Counted from the stretch's first letter, positions 7,647 through 16,500 are shown. The stretch: DNA of 64,000 nucleotides from Microbispora siamensis (GCF_016863095.1 NZ_BOOF01000019.1:30372-94371), one strand, 5' to 3'. Numbers and translations are program-made. Notes: generated by a model from the sequence alone, not told the origin.

Positions 7647-8627
7647 ATGGCGCGATCCACGAGGCTCATCCGCCTGACAGCGGCGACGACGATCCTGGCC
7701 ACCGGCCTGCTGGCGGCGGCCTGTGGCGGTTCGGACGACTCCGGCTCTTCCGGAGGCTCCGGCGGAGACCGGCCGCGGGTCGGGCTCGTCCAGATCAACC
7801 AGCAGGCGATCTTCTTCAACGAGATGAACGCCGGCGCCCAGCAGGCGGCGAAGGAGGCGAACGTCGATCTCACGATCTTCAACGCCAACGACGACCCGGC
7901 CAAGCAGAACGAGGCCATCGACAACTTCGTCCAGCAGCAGTTCGACGCGGTCATCGTGGTCGCCATCGACGTCGAGGGCATCAAGCCCGCCGTGAAGATC
8001 GCCAAGGACGCCGGGCTGAAGGTCGTCGCCGTGGACGCGATCGTCGACTCGCCCGCCGTGGACACCCAGGTGGGCGTGGACAACGCGGCGGCGGCGAAGC
8101 AGGCGGGCGACTTCGTCAACAAGTGGGCCCAGGCGCAGGGCGTGACCGCGCCGAAGATCGGCGTGGTGGGCGCCCTGAACTCCTTCATCCAGAACATCCG
8201 CAAGGACGACTTCAACAAGACCGTCGAGGCCGCGGGCGCCAAGATCGTGCAGACCGTCGACGGGCAGAACAAGCAGGAGGCCGCGATGACGGCCGCGGAG
8301 AACCTGCTCACCTCCCGCTCCGACATGAACATCGTGTACGCCACGGGCGAGCCGGCCCTGCTCGGCACGGTCGCCGCGGTGAAGTCGCAGAACGCGGCCG
8401 ACCGGGTCAAGGTCTTCGGCTGGGACCTGACCAAGGAGGCCATCAACGGCATCGACGAGGGGTTCGTCGCCGGTGTGGTCCAGCAGGACCCGAAGACCGA
8501 GGGCTACGAGGCCGTCAAGGAGGCCAAGGCCCTGGTCGGCGGCGCCCAGGCGAAGAAGAAGATCGACGTGCCCGTGACGATCGTGACCAAGGACAACGTC
8601 GACCCGTACCGCGCCACGTTCAAGTGA
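7647..8627 (+). CDS. RbsB-type ABC substrate-binding lipoprotein
   Basis: 326 residues. A lipoprotein signal ends in LLAAACGG (lipobox with Cys near residue 27), then a Ser/Gly linker, then a type I periplasmic-binding fold (RVGLVQINQQAIFFNEMNAGAQQAAKEA, FDAVIVVAIDVEGI, IVYATGEPALLGTVAAV, DPYRATFK). It captures the substrate outside the membrane for the ATPase/permease encoded next. First gene of an eight-gene operon ending with a ribokinase-like gene, preceded by a palindromic operator. RbsB-type proteins bind pentoses, hexoses, autoinducer-2 or nucleoside-like sugars. Downstream nucleoside hydrolase suggests a nucleoside or ribosylated ligand, which is inference. Confidence 0.92.
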   Translation: MARSTRLIRLTAATTILATGLLAAACGGSDDSGSSGGSGGDRPRVGLVQINQQAIFFNEMNAGAQQAAKEANVDLTIFNANDDPAKQNEAIDNFVQQQFDAVIVVAIDVEGIKPAVKIAKDAGLKVVAVDAIVDSPAVDTQVGVDNAAAAKQAGDFVNKWAQAQGVTAPKIGVVGALNSFIQNIRKDDFNKTVEAAGAKIVQTVDGQNKQEAAMTAAENLLTSRSDMNIVYATGEPALLGTVAAVKSQNAADRVKVFGWDLTKEAINGIDEGFVAGVVQQDPKTEGYEAVKEAKALVGGAQAKKKIDVPVTIVTKDNVDPYRATFK

Positions 8628-8644
8628 GCGGCGAAGGGACTCGC

Positions 8645-9424
8645 ATGACGGACCAAGAGGCGGGTCGCGTTGACCGGGTGGTCATGCGCGACATCCGCAA
8701 GCGCTACGGAATGGTCGACGCGCTGCGCGGCGTGACGCTGCGCGTCGGCCCTGGAGAGGTGGTGGGGCTCGTCGGCGACAACGCGGCCGGCAAGTCCACC
8801 CTCATGAAGGTGCTGGCCGGCGCCGTCGTGCCGGACTCCGGCGAGATCGTCTTCGACGGCCGGCCGGTCGCCTTCGCCAGCCCCAGGGACGCCCGCGAAC
8901 TGGGCATCGAGATGGTCTACCAGGACCTCGCGCTCTGCGACGACATCGACGTCGCCGGGAACCTGTTCCTCGGCAGGGAGCCGCGCAAGGCCGGCGGGAT
9001 GATGCTCGACGTCCGCAAGATGCACGCGGACGCCCGTCGGCACTTGGACGCCCTGAACATCCGGATCCCGCTGACGGACATCCCCGTCGGAGGGCTGTCC
9101 GGCGGCCAGCGGCAGGCGGTCGCCATCGCCCGGGCGGTGACCTTCGGGCCCAAGCTGCTCATCCTCGACGAGCCGACGGCGGCGCTCGCCGTCGCCGAGG
9201 TCGAGACCGTCCTCGAACTGATCAAGACCGTCTCGGCCCAGGGCGTCTCGGTGATCCTCATCACGCACCGTCTGCAGGACCTCTTCCGGGTCTGCGACCG
9301 GCTGTGCGTCATGTACGAGGGCACGCTCAGGGCCGACCTGGACGCCCAGAACACGAGCCTCGAACGGCTCGTGTCCGAGATCGTCGCCCACGACGAGGGA
9401 GAGAAGGAGGGGAGGCGACGGTGA
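8645..9424 (+). CDS. single-domain sugar ABC transporter ATPase
   Basis: 259 residues starting at the ATG at 8645 (AAGGGA upstream). Walker A GDNAAGKST is near 44-52, signature LSGGQRQ at 151-157, Walker B LLILDEP near 171-177, and the switch His is in ILITHRL at about 208. RbsA/MglA-type ATPases that serve RbsB/RbsC partners usually have two fused cassettes (about 500 residues). This one has a single cassette and presumably acts as a homodimer, as seen in FrcA-like fructose/ribose systems. Its stop overlaps the GTG of the permease gene (GTGA). Energises import of the substrate held by the upstream lipoprotein. Confidence 0.92.
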   Translation: MTDQEAGRVDRVVMRDIRKRYGMVDALRGVTLRVGPGEVVGLVGDNAAGKSTLMKVLAGAVVPDSGEIVFDGRPVAFASPRDARELGIEMVYQDLALCDDIDVAGNLFLGREPRKAGGMMLDVRKMHADARRHLDALNIRIPLTDIPVGGLSGGQRQAVAIARAVTFGPKLLILDEPTAALAVAEVETVLELIKTVSAQGVSVILITHRLQDLFRVCDRLCVMYEGTLRADLDAQNTSLERLVSEIVAHDEGEKEGRRR

Positions 9425-10422
9425 CCGTCACCAGCCAGCGGGTCGTCACCACCAGGTCGGCCCGGGCCAACGCCCACATCGGCCGGCACGCGCAGACGAT
9501 CGCGATCGCGGTCGTGCTGGTGGTCCTGCTGATCTTCTTCGCGTTCTCCGCCGACCGGTTCGCCACGACGGGCAACCTGCTCAACCTGTTGCGGCAGATC
9601 GCCCCCACACTGGTCGTCGCGACCGCGATGACCTTCGTGATCAGCACGTCCGGCATCGACCTGTCGGTCGGTTCCACCGTCGCGCTGTCCGGGTCGCTGC
9701 TCGCGATCGTGCTGCAGCACGGGTGGAACCCCACCCTCGCCCTGGTCGCGATCCTCGCGCTCGGCGCGCTGATCGGGTTCGTGAACGGATGGTTCTCCTC
9801 CTACCAGAACATCCCGCCGTTCATCGTCACGCTCGCGATGCTGTCGATCATGCGGGGTACGGCGCTGCGCGCCACCGAGGGCTACTCGACCCCCATCGAC
9901 GGCGACCTCTGGATCGTCCAGATCGGCCAGGGCCGCATCGCCGGGGTGCCCGTCCCGGCCATCCTCGCCGTGGTCGTCGCGCTCGTCGGCTGGCTCGTCC
10001 TCACCCGGACGCCGTTCGGCCGCTACGTCATCGGCCTCGGCTCCAACGGCGAGTCGCTGCGCCGCACCGGTGTGAACACGCGCAAGGTCGGGCTGACCGT
10101 CTACGTGCTCACCGGCCTGGCGGCGGCGGTCGCCGGCGTGCTGATCGCCACCCGCCTCAGCTCCGGCTCGTCCAACGCCGGCAGCGGCTTCGAGCTGGAG
10201 GTCATCACGGCCGTCGTGCTCGGCGGCACCAGTCTCTTCGGCGGCCGGGCGAGCATGCTCGGCACGATCCTCGGCGCGCTCACGCTGGGCGTGATCGCCA
10301 ACGGCCTGGTGCTGCTGCACGTCTCGCCGTTCTACGTGCAGATCGTCCAGGGCGGCATCCTGCTGCTGGCCATCTTCGCCAACAGCAAGGTGTGGGCGAA
10401 GTTCGGAGCGATACGGAAATGA
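9421..10422 (+). CDS. RbsC-type ABC transporter permease
   Basis: 333 residues from the GTG at 9421, overlapping the ATPase stop. Hydrophobic helices begin at about residue 27 (TIAIAVVLVVLLIFFAF). Family motifs include FVISTSGIDLSVGSTVALSG, the RTPFGRYVIGLGSN cytoplasmic loop, ARLSSGSSNAGSGFELEVI and AVVLGGTSLFGGRASMLGT. It forms the membrane channel, probably as a homodimer, because only one permease gene is present. Its stop codon overlaps the next gene's ATG (ATGA), so translation is coupled. Confidence 0.93.
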   Translation: MTVTSQRVVTTRSARANAHIGRHAQTIAIAVVLVVLLIFFAFSADRFATTGNLLNLLRQIAPTLVVATAMTFVISTSGIDLSVGSTVALSGSLLAIVLQHGWNPTLALVAILALGALIGFVNGWFSSYQNIPPFIVTLAMLSIMRGTALRATEGYSTPIDGDLWIVQIGQGRIAGVPVPAILAVVVALVGWLVLTRTPFGRYVIGLGSNGESLRRTGVNTRKVGLTVYVLTGLAAAVAGVLIATRLSSGSSNAGSGFELEVITAVVLGGTSLFGGRASMLGTILGALTLGVIANGLVLLHVSPFYVQIVQGGILLLAIFANSKVWAKFGAIRK

Positions 10423-11477
10423 CGTCCTCAGCCCGGCCCGCGGCCGTGACGACCGTGCTCGGCCCGGTGTCCGCCGACGACCTCGGGATCACGCTCTGCC
10501 ACGAGCACCTGCGCAACGACGGCGCCCGCGCCTGGCACCCCGCGCCCGAGGGCGACGCCGAGGGCGAGCTGATCGCCCGCGACCCCGTGCGGACGGAGTT
10601 CCTCGGCAGGCTCCGCAACGACCCGTACCTCTCCCGCGACAACGTGTCGCTGGACGACACGGGGACCGCGATCGAGGAGGTGCGCAGGTTCGCCGAGCGC
10701 GGCGGGCGCACCCTGCTCGAGGTGACCCCCGAGGGGATCGGGCGGGCGCCCGCCGAGCTGGTCGCGATCGCCCGCGCCACCGGGCTGAACATCGTCATGG
10801 GCTGCGGTTTCTACCTGGAGAAGACCCATCCGGCCCGGGTCCGCTCGATGACCGCGGCGGACGTCGCCGACGAGATCGAGCGTGACCTGACCGAGGGTGT
10901 GGACGGCGTGCGGGCCGGAGTGATCGGCGAGATCGGCGTCTCGCCGGACTTCACGGCCGAGGAGGAGAAGGTGCTGCGCGGCGCGGCCCGGGCGCAGGCC
11001 CGCACCGGCGTGCCGCTCTCGGTCCACCTCCCCGGCTGGGTGCGGCACGGCCATCGCGTGCTCGACGTCATCGCCGAGGAGGGCGGCCTGCTCGCCGGGA
11101 CCGTGCTCTCGCACCTCAACCCCAGCGGGGCGGACCGCGACTACCAGGTCTCCCTCGCCCTGCGCGGGGCCTACCTCGGCTACGACATGTGCGGCATGGA
11201 CTACCTCTACCCGGGCGAGGGCCAGTCCCCGTGCGACGAGGAGAACGCCGCCGCGGTGGCGTGGCTGGTCCGCGCCGGGCTCGGACCCCGGGTGCTGCTC
11301 TCCCAGGACGTGTTCCTGAAGACCATGCTCGTCCGCTACGGCGGCAACGGCTACGCCCACATCCTCACGCACTTCGTCCCGCGCCTGCACCGGCACGGGC
11401 TGACCGCCGACGACACCACCCGGCTGCTCGCGGACAACCCGCGCGAACTCTTCCTCGCCGCCGCGCGCGGCCACTGA
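10419..11477 (+). CDS. phosphotriesterase-family metal-dependent hydrolase
   Basis: 352 residues with an amidohydrolase-fold PTE/Php signature. The HxH metal motif is ITLCHEHLRND near the N terminus. An acidic bridging residue, Glu in AGVIGEIGVS, replaces carbamyl-lysine, as is usual in Php-type members. Metal histidines follow in SVHLPG and VLSHLNP, and the final Asp is in LLSQDVFLK. Family members act as lactonases, phosphotriesterases or sugar-lactone/phosphoester hydrolases. Being inside a transport operon with a nucleoside hydrolase and kinase, it probably opens or de-esterifies the imported compound or an oxidised sugar lactone. Translationally coupled to the permease. Substrate unknown. 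Confidence 0.85.
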   Translation: MTSSARPAAVTTVLGPVSADDLGITLCHEHLRNDGARAWHPAPEGDAEGELIARDPVRTEFLGRLRNDPYLSRDNVSLDDTGTAIEEVRRFAERGGRTLLEVTPEGIGRAPAELVAIARATGLNIVMGCGFYLEKTHPARVRSMTAADVADEIERDLTEGVDGVRAGVIGEIGVSPDFTAEEEKVLRGAARAQARTGVPLSVHLPGWVRHGHRVLDVIAEEGGLLAGTVLSHLNPSGADRDYQVSLALRGAYLGYDMCGMDYLYPGEGQSPCDEENAAAVAWLVRAGLGPRVLLSQDVFLKTMLVRYGGNGYAHILTHFVPRLHRHGLTADDTTRLLADNPRELFLAAARGH

Positions 11478-11506
11478 TCACACACAGACAGAAGGAGACG
11501 ATTTCC

Positions 11507-12256
11507 ATGACCCGCGTGCTGGTCGCCGGCGAATCGTGGGTGAGCCAGTCGACCCACTACAAGGGCTTCGACGCGTTCACCACGACCACCTACCACACCG
11601 GAATCGATCCGCTGCGGGACGTCCTGGTGGCCGACGGCATCGAGGTCGACCACCTGCCCGCGCACGACGTGCCCGCGCTGTTCCCCGGCACGCCCGAGGC
11701 GCTGGCCGCCTACGACGTGATCGTGCTCTCCGACATCGGGGCCAACAGCATCCTGCTGCACCCGGCCACCTGGCTGGCCAGCGAGAAGACCGTCAACCGG
11801 ATCGACCTGCTGGCCGACTGGGTGGAGCAGGGCGGCGGCCTCGCCATGGCCGGCGGCTACCTGAGCTTCCAGGGCTTCGAGGCGAAGGCGGCGTTCGCCG
11901 GCACGGCGGTCGAACGGGTGCTCCCCGCCCGGATCTCCCGCTACGACGACCGCGTCGAGACCCCGCAGGGCGTGCCCGGCCTGCTCGCCGACGACGCGCA
12001 CCCCATCGTGGCCGGACTTCCCGCCCAGTGGCCCGACCTGCTCGGTTACAACCGGTTCGCGCTGCCCGAGGACGCGACGCTGCTCGCGACCGTCGGCGGC
12101 GACCCCCTGCTCGCCGTACGGCAGGCCGGGGCGGGCCGCACGCTCGCCTGGGCCTCCGACATCGCGCCGCACTGGTGCCCGGACGAGTTCGTCTCCTGGG
12201 ACGGCTACCGCACGCTGTTCACGCGGGCGGTCCGCTGGCTCGCGAAGGAGATCTGA
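11507..12256 (+). CDS. GATase1-like protein, cytoplasmic, function unknown
   Basis: 249 residues, RBS GAAGGAGA upstream. The start TRVLVAGESWVSQSTHYKGFDAFTT and the core YDVIVLSDIGANSILL, then GGGLAMAGGYLSFQG, match the DUF1355/GATase1_like family (class I glutamine amidotransferase fold). The nucleophile elbow position reads AMAGGYLSF, so the Cys of true glutaminases is missing, and glutamine hydrolysis is not expected. Proteins of this family often sit in sugar-catabolic operons, where they may be structural or sugar-binding. The C-terminal SDIAPHWCPDEFVSWDGY is well conserved in type. Gene order suggests a role in processing the substrate between the PTE-like and nucleoside-hydrolase steps. 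Confidence 0.7.
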   Translation: MTRVLVAGESWVSQSTHYKGFDAFTTTTYHTGIDPLRDVLVADGIEVDHLPAHDVPALFPGTPEALAAYDVIVLSDIGANSILLHPATWLASEKTVNRIDLLADWVEQGGGLAMAGGYLSFQGFEAKAAFAGTAVERVLPARISRYDDRVETPQGVPGLLADDAHPIVAGLPAQWPDLLGYNRFALPEDATLLATVGGDPLLAVRQAGAGRTLAWASDIAPHWCPDEFVSWDGYRTLFTRAVRWLAKEI

Positions 12257-12257
12257 C

Positions 12258-13199
12258 ATGCCGATCCCGGTGATCCTCGACTGCGACCCCGGGCACGACG
12301 ACGCCATGGCCATCCTGCTCGCGGTGGCCCATCCGGCGATCGACCTGCGCGCGGTCGCGACGGTCGCGGGGAACCAGACGGTGGAGAAGACCGCGCTCAA
12401 CGCGCGGCGGATGCTGAGCCTGGCCGGCGTCACCGACGTGCCGGTCGCCGCCGGCTGCGACCGCCCTCTCACGGCGCCGCTGGAGATCGGCGACTACGTG
12501 CACGGGGAGAGCGGCCTGGACGGCCCGGCGTTCGGGGAGCCGAGCGTCCCGCTCGACCCCCGCCACGGCGTGGACCTCATCCACGACACGCTGGCGGCCG
12601 CCGCGGAGCCGGTGACCGTGGTGGCCATCGGCCCGCTGACGAACATCGCCACGCTGCTCCGCCGTCACCCGGAGGACCGCGAGCGGATCAGGGAAGTCGT
12701 GATCATGGGTGGCTCCACGGATCGCGGCAACCACACGCCATACGCGGAGTTCAACGTGTACGCCGATCCGGAGGCGGCGGCGGAGGTGCTGGGCAGCGGC
12801 GTGCCGACGACGTGGGTCGGGCTCAACGTCAGCCACCAGGCGCTGGTGACCGCCGACGTGCTCGCCAGGATCGAGGCGCTCGGCACCCCGCTCGCCCGCG
12901 TCTGCGTGGAACTGCTCACGTTCTTCGGGTCCACCTACCACGAGACGTGGGGGTTCCCCGCGCCGCCGCTCCACGACCCGATCACGGTGGCGTACCTGAT
13001 CGATCCCACGGTCCTGGCGTACGAGCGGGTGGGCCTGCGGATCGAGCTGGACGGCCGGCACACCCGGGGGGCGACCGTGGCCGACCTGCACCGTCGCATG
13101 GACTGGGAGCCCAACGCGAACGTCGGCATCGGGCTGGACCGCGACCGGTTCTGGGACCTCATGATCGGCGCGATCGAGACGCTCGGCCGGCCCTCCTGA
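12258..13199 (+). CDS. inosine-uridine-type nucleoside hydrolase
   Basis: 313 residues starting at the ATG one base after the preceding stop. The calcium-binding signature ILDCDPGHDDAMAIL spans residues about 6-20 (Asp10, Asp14, Asp15). ATVAGNQTVEKTALNA, the FNVYADPEAA block and PPLHDPITVAYL (the last metal-site Asp) follow. The reaction is N-glycosidic cleavage of a ribonucleoside to free base and ribose. The next gene is a ribokinase-like kinase, so base release followed by ribose phosphorylation is the obvious pathway. Base preference (purine, pyrimidine or a modified analogue) cannot be told from the sequence. Confidence 0.92.
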   Translation: MPIPVILDCDPGHDDAMAILLAVAHPAIDLRAVATVAGNQTVEKTALNARRMLSLAGVTDVPVAAGCDRPLTAPLEIGDYVHGESGLDGPAFGEPSVPLDPRHGVDLIHDTLAAAAEPVTVVAIGPLTNIATLLRRHPEDRERIREVVIMGGSTDRGNHTPYAEFNVYADPEAAAEVLGSGVPTTWVGLNVSHQALVTADVLARIEALGTPLARVCVELLTFFGSTYHETWGFPAPPLHDPITVAYLIDPTVLAYERVGLRIELDGRHTRGATVADLHRRMDWEPNANVGIGLDRDRFWDLMIGAIETLGRPS

Positions 13200-13240
13200 G
13201 CGTCGTCGTAGCACCAACAGCCTGAAACAGGAGGAACGTG

Positions 13241-14182
13241 ATGGAACCGAAAGGTGTCGTCGTCGTCGGGAGCATCTCCGCGGATGTCACCGCCTTCACC
13301 CGCCGCCTCCCGCGCCGGGGAGAGACCGTTCTCGGCGACGACGTCACCTTGGTCCTCGGCGGGAAGGGCGCGAACCAGGCGGTCGCCGCCGCCCGTGCGG
13401 GAGCGCCCACCTGGCTGGTCGGCTGCGTCGGCAGGGATCCGTTCGGTGAGATCGTCTCGTCGGCACTGCGCTCCCACGGCGTGGCGCTGACGGAGGTCCG
13501 CTCCGTCGGCGACCGTACGGGCGTCGCGCACATCAGGGTGGACGCGTCGGGCGAGAACGACATCGTCATGACCCCTCTCGCCAACGCCGACCTCAGCGCC
13601 GAAATGGTGGACGAGAGCATCCGGGCCGTGCGCGACAGGGCGAGCGTGCTTCTCCTCCAGCTCGAGATCCCCGTCGAGGTCGCCTGCCACGCGGTCGAGG
13701 CGGGCGCGCGGGCCGGGCTGACCGTGGTGCTCGACCCCGCGCCCGCGCAGCCGCTGCCCGACCGGGTGTGGCCGCACGTCGCCGTCGTCACCCCGAACGA
13801 GAGCGAGGCCGCCGCCCTGACCGGAGTGGAGGTTGTCGACGTCGCGTCCGCCGAGCGGGCCGCGGCCTGGTTCCTCGACCGCGGGGTGGGGCACGCGCTC
13901 ATCACGCTCGGATCGGCCGGCGCCCTGTCGGTCACCCGGGAGCGCACCCGGCACTTCCCGGCCTACCCGGTCACCCCCGTGGACACCACCGCCGCGGGAG
14001 ACGCCTTCACCGGCTCCCTGGGCGCGGCCCTCGCGGCGGGCCTCGACACCGCCACGGCCATCCGCCGGGGGATGGCCGCCGGAGCCCTGGCGACCACGCT
14101 GCCCGGCGCCAGCCCCTCGCTGCCCGACCGGAAGGCGGTGGACGAACTGCTCGACGCCGTGGCTGAGGGAGCCGCCCGCTGA
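13241..14182 (+). CDS. ribokinase-like PfkB-family sugar kinase
   Basis: 313 residues from the ATG at 13241 (AGGAGG six bases upstream; the GTG at 13238 is possible). Signature 1 is LGGKGANQAVAAARAGA near residue 39-55. Signature 2, PVDTTAAGDAFTGSLGAAL near residue 245, carries the catalytic Asp of the GD motif. VVTPNESEAAALTG is the usual mid-domain block. It phosphorylates a sugar or nucleoside at the primary hydroxyl with ATP, most simply ribose released by the upstream nucleoside hydrolase. Last gene of the operon; a 41-base gap from the hydrolase gene. Confidence 0.9.
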   Translation: MEPKGVVVVGSISADVTAFTRRLPRRGETVLGDDVTLVLGGKGANQAVAAARAGAPTWLVGCVGRDPFGEIVSSALRSHGVALTEVRSVGDRTGVAHIRVDASGENDIVMTPLANADLSAEMVDESIRAVRDRASVLLLQLEIPVEVACHAVEAGARAGLTVVLDPAPAQPLPDRVWPHVAVVTPNESEAAALTGVEVVDVASAERAAAWFLDRGVGHALITLGSAGALSVTRERTRHFPAYPVTPVDTTAAGDAFTGSLGAALAAGLDTATAIRRGMAAGALATTLPGASPSLPDRKAVDELLDAVAEGAAR

Positions 14183-14661
14183 GGCGCCCCGGTCGCGAGA
14201 CCCGGCGGCGGCTGTCGGTGGCGGCCGTTACCGTGTCGCCACGCCCGCGCGTCGGCACGGTCGTCGCGCGGGTCCAGGCGGCGCTCATGCTGGTCGTCTA
14301 CGGCATCGCCCCGCTCGCCTTCGCGGTGGACATGGGCATCGACCGGGCCCCCGCGCCGCCGCCGACGTGCAGGCGAAGCTGGACGCCGAAGACGCGGCCT
14401 ATTACGACGCCTGGACACCTCAGCACATCAGCCTGATGGTCTACCCCGGCAGAGCCCGGACGCTCCTGGAGCACCTCTGCTTCCTCGACGAGGGGGAAGG
14501 AGTCGTGCAAGAGCAGGCAAAGCCGCCTTCGGGCCGCACGCGGCGGGCGTTAGCGTCTCGCCGACCCGTCGCGCCGCGCCGCTCCCGCGCGCGTACGCGG
14601 CCGGTCGTCGTGATCGTACGGGGGCTGGCCGGGCGAAGCCCGCCGCGACGAAGGGGCAGGC
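14183..14661 (+). other. gap with a possible broken small membrane-protein gene
   Basis: No intact gene. A forward frame from 14218 reads an anchor-like segment VQAALMLVVYGIAPLAFAVDMG. In another frame from about 14350 it continues as DVQAKLDAEDAAYYDAW and ISLMVYPGRARTLLEHLCF. Joining them requires one frameshift in the run of C/G near 14350-14360. This could be a decayed or mis-sequenced small membrane protein. I do not recognise a family, and chance reading in GC-rich DNA is possible. Confidence 0.2.
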
Positions 14662-15855
14662 GTGAGACGAGCGCGTGGAACCGGTGCCGTGACCGTGGCG
14701 CTGGCGATCATCGGGGGTTCCGCCCTCGCCGGTTGTGCGGCGGAGCCGCCCGCGCCGCGTGCCGCGTCACCCGGGGCCGTGCGGTCGCGGGTCGCGAGCG
14801 CCCCACCGGCGTCCGTTTCGCCGTCACCGTCCGCCTCGATCGAGGCGAAGGGCCGGGACCAGGTCGACATCTATGCGGCCGACCGGCCGGGGATGCTCAG
14901 CCCCGTCGTCAAGGGCTTCCGCTCTCTCGTGTACGTGCCCAACAGCGAGAGCGGCACGGTGGACGTCATCGACCCGGAGACGTACCGGATCGTGCGGCAC
15001 TTCACGGTCGGGGCGCTGCCCCAGCACGTGGTGCCGTCCTGGGACCTCAAGACGCTGTGGGTGAACAACAACCGGGGCAATTCGCTGACCCCCATCGACC
15101 CCCGCACCGGCAAGCCCGGCCGTCCGGTGCCGGTGGAGGACCCCTACAACCTGTACTTCTCGCCCGACGGCAAGTACGCGCTGGTCATGGCGGAGCGGAA
15201 CAACCAGCTCGACCTGCGCGACCCGCACAGCATGAAGCTGCTGCGCTCGCTGTCGCTGCCCTGCCGGGGCATCAACCACGGCGACTTCAGCGCCGACGGC
15301 TCGGTGTTCCTCGCGAGCTGCGAGTTCAGCGGTGACCTGGTCGTGCTCGACTGGCGTACGCCGAGCGTGATCCGGCACATCCACCTGGGCCACATGAGCA
15401 TGCCGCAGGACGTGAAGCTGTCGCCCGACGGCACCGTCTTCTACGTCGCCGACATGGAACGGCACGGGGTGTGGCTGGTGGACGCGGCGACGTACAAGGT
15501 CATGCGCTTCCTGCCGACCGGCCGGGGCGCGCACGGCCTGTACGTGAGCCGCGACTCGCGCCGTCTGTACGTGTCCAACCGGGGCGAGGGATCGGTGTCG
15601 GTCGTGTCGTTCCGGAAGCGGAAGGTGGTGGACGTCTGGCGGATCCCCGGCGGCGGCTCGCCCGACATGGGCGGCGTGTCGGCCGACGGCACCAAGCTGT
15701 GGCTCAGCGGCCGCTACCACGGCGTCGTCTACGTCTTCGACACCCGGGACGGCAAGGTCGTCCGCACCATCCCCGTCGGCGCCGGGCCGCACGGGCTGTG
15801 CGTGTATCCCCAGCCGGGCCGCTACTCACTCGGCCACACGGGCATCTTCCGGTGA
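14662..15855 (+). CDS. YVTN/NHL-type beta-propeller lipoprotein
   Basis: 397 residues from a GTG with GAAGGGGCAGG upstream. The lipoprotein signal ends in ALAGCAAE (Cys near 28), followed by an Ala/Pro/Ser-rich linker to about residue 60. The rest is a seven-fold-like propeller with repeated YVPNSESGTVDVID, LYFSPDGKYALV, KLSPDGTVFYVAD, LYVSNRGEGSVSVV and VYVFDTRDGKVV blades. This is the YVTN repeat family of surface-exposed or extracytoplasmic proteins. The catalytic or binding role is unknown. It stands alone; the next gene starts about 100 bases further on. A surface recognition or scaffold role is the modest inference. Confidence 0.85.
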   Translation: MRRARGTGAVTVALAIIGGSALAGCAAEPPAPRAASPGAVRSRVASAPPASVSPSPSASIEAKGRDQVDIYAADRPGMLSPVVKGFRSLVYVPNSESGTVDVIDPETYRIVRHFTVGALPQHVVPSWDLKTLWVNNNRGNSLTPIDPRTGKPGRPVPVEDPYNLYFSPDGKYALVMAERNNQLDLRDPHSMKLLRSLSLPCRGINHGDFSADGSVFLASCEFSGDLVVLDWRTPSVIRHIHLGHMSMPQDVKLSPDGTVFYVADMERHGVWLVDAATYKVMRFLPTGRGAHGLYVSRDSRRLYVSNRGEGSVSVVSFRKRKVVDVWRIPGGGSPDMGGVSADGTKLWLSGRYHGVVYVFDTRDGKVVRTIPVGAGPHGLCVYPQPGRYSLGHTGIFR

Positions 15856-15952
15856 CGCGCTGATCTCGTTCGCAGGACGCTCTATCGGATGCCGAACCGA
15901 TACGGGAATGGCGAATCGGTGCCAAAGGTCATCAATATGATCGATACCGATC

Positions 15953-16450
15953 ATGTCCCCCCGTTCCAGGAGCATCCCTGTGCGTACCCGATCTCTGCTG
16001 GCGGCCGCAGCGGTGACCGCCGGCGTGGTCGCCGCGTCCCAGCCCGCCTACGCGGCGGGCCCGGCCGTACGAATCACCAAGATCTACTACGACTCGCCCG
16101 GCTCGCCGGACTTCGGCGCGAACAGCAGCCTGAACGGCGAGTACGTGCAGATCAAGAACACGACGAAGAAGGCCGTCAGCCTCAAGGGCTGGACCGTGCG
16201 CGACGACACGAAGCGATCGGACCACGTCTACACGTTCGGCCCGTTCACTCTCGGAGCCGGGAAGACGGTCACCCTGCGGACCGGCAGGGGGAAGGACACC
16301 GCCACCACCCTCTACTGGGGCAGGAGCGGGGGGACGCTCGCCTACATCTGGAACCAGACCAAGGACAAGGCGTACCTGCGGAACGCCTCCGGCGTGCTGG
16401 TCGACTCCTGCGCGTACAACTCCTCGCGGCAGGACTACAAGATCTGCTGA
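15953..16450 (+). CDS. secreted lamin-tail-domain protein
   Basis: 165 residues. A Sec signal peptide (RSLLAAAAVTAGVVAASQPAYA, cleavage after AYA near residue 34) leads into a single lamin tail domain. The domain reads VRITKIYYDSPGSPDFGANS, NGEYVQIKNTTKKAVSLKGW, TVRDDTKRSDHVYTF and AGKTVTLRTGRG. Two Cys near the C terminus (SCAYN and KIC) could form a disulfide. LTD proteins of actinobacteria are small exported proteins, often joined to nucleases or adhesins. Here the domain is the whole mature protein, so its role is undefined. A strong GC hairpin follows the stop. Confidence 0.85.
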   Translation: MSPRSRSIPVRTRSLLAAAAVTAGVVAASQPAYAAGPAVRITKIYYDSPGSPDFGANSSLNGEYVQIKNTTKKAVSLKGWTVRDDTKRSDHVYTFGPFTLGAGKTVTLRTGRGKDTATTLYWGRSGGTLAYIWNQTKDKAYLRNASGVLVDSCAYNSSRQDYKIC

Positions 16451-16468
16451 CCGCGACCGGACACGTGA

Positions 16469-16500
16469 CCGGCCCCCGGCGAGGCAGCCGCCGGGGCCGG
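16469..16500 (+). terminator. GC-rich hairpin after the lamin-tail gene
   Basis: CCGGCCCC (16469-16476) pairs with GGGGCCGG (16493-16500); after a one-base bulge GGCG pairs with CGCC inside. It lies 19 bases past the stop and lacks a T-run, as is common for actinobacterial terminators. The rest of 16501-16756 shows no gene. Confidence 0.55.

Noticed and set aside
8123..8644. Upstream extension of the ATPase reading frame
   Set aside because: The extension is a shadow of the binding-protein gene. The ATG at 8645 has a ribosome-binding site and gives a normal cassette start.
14183..14661. A possible intact gene in this gap
   Set aside because: No single frame has both a start and convincing protein character; only a frameshifted possibility remains.
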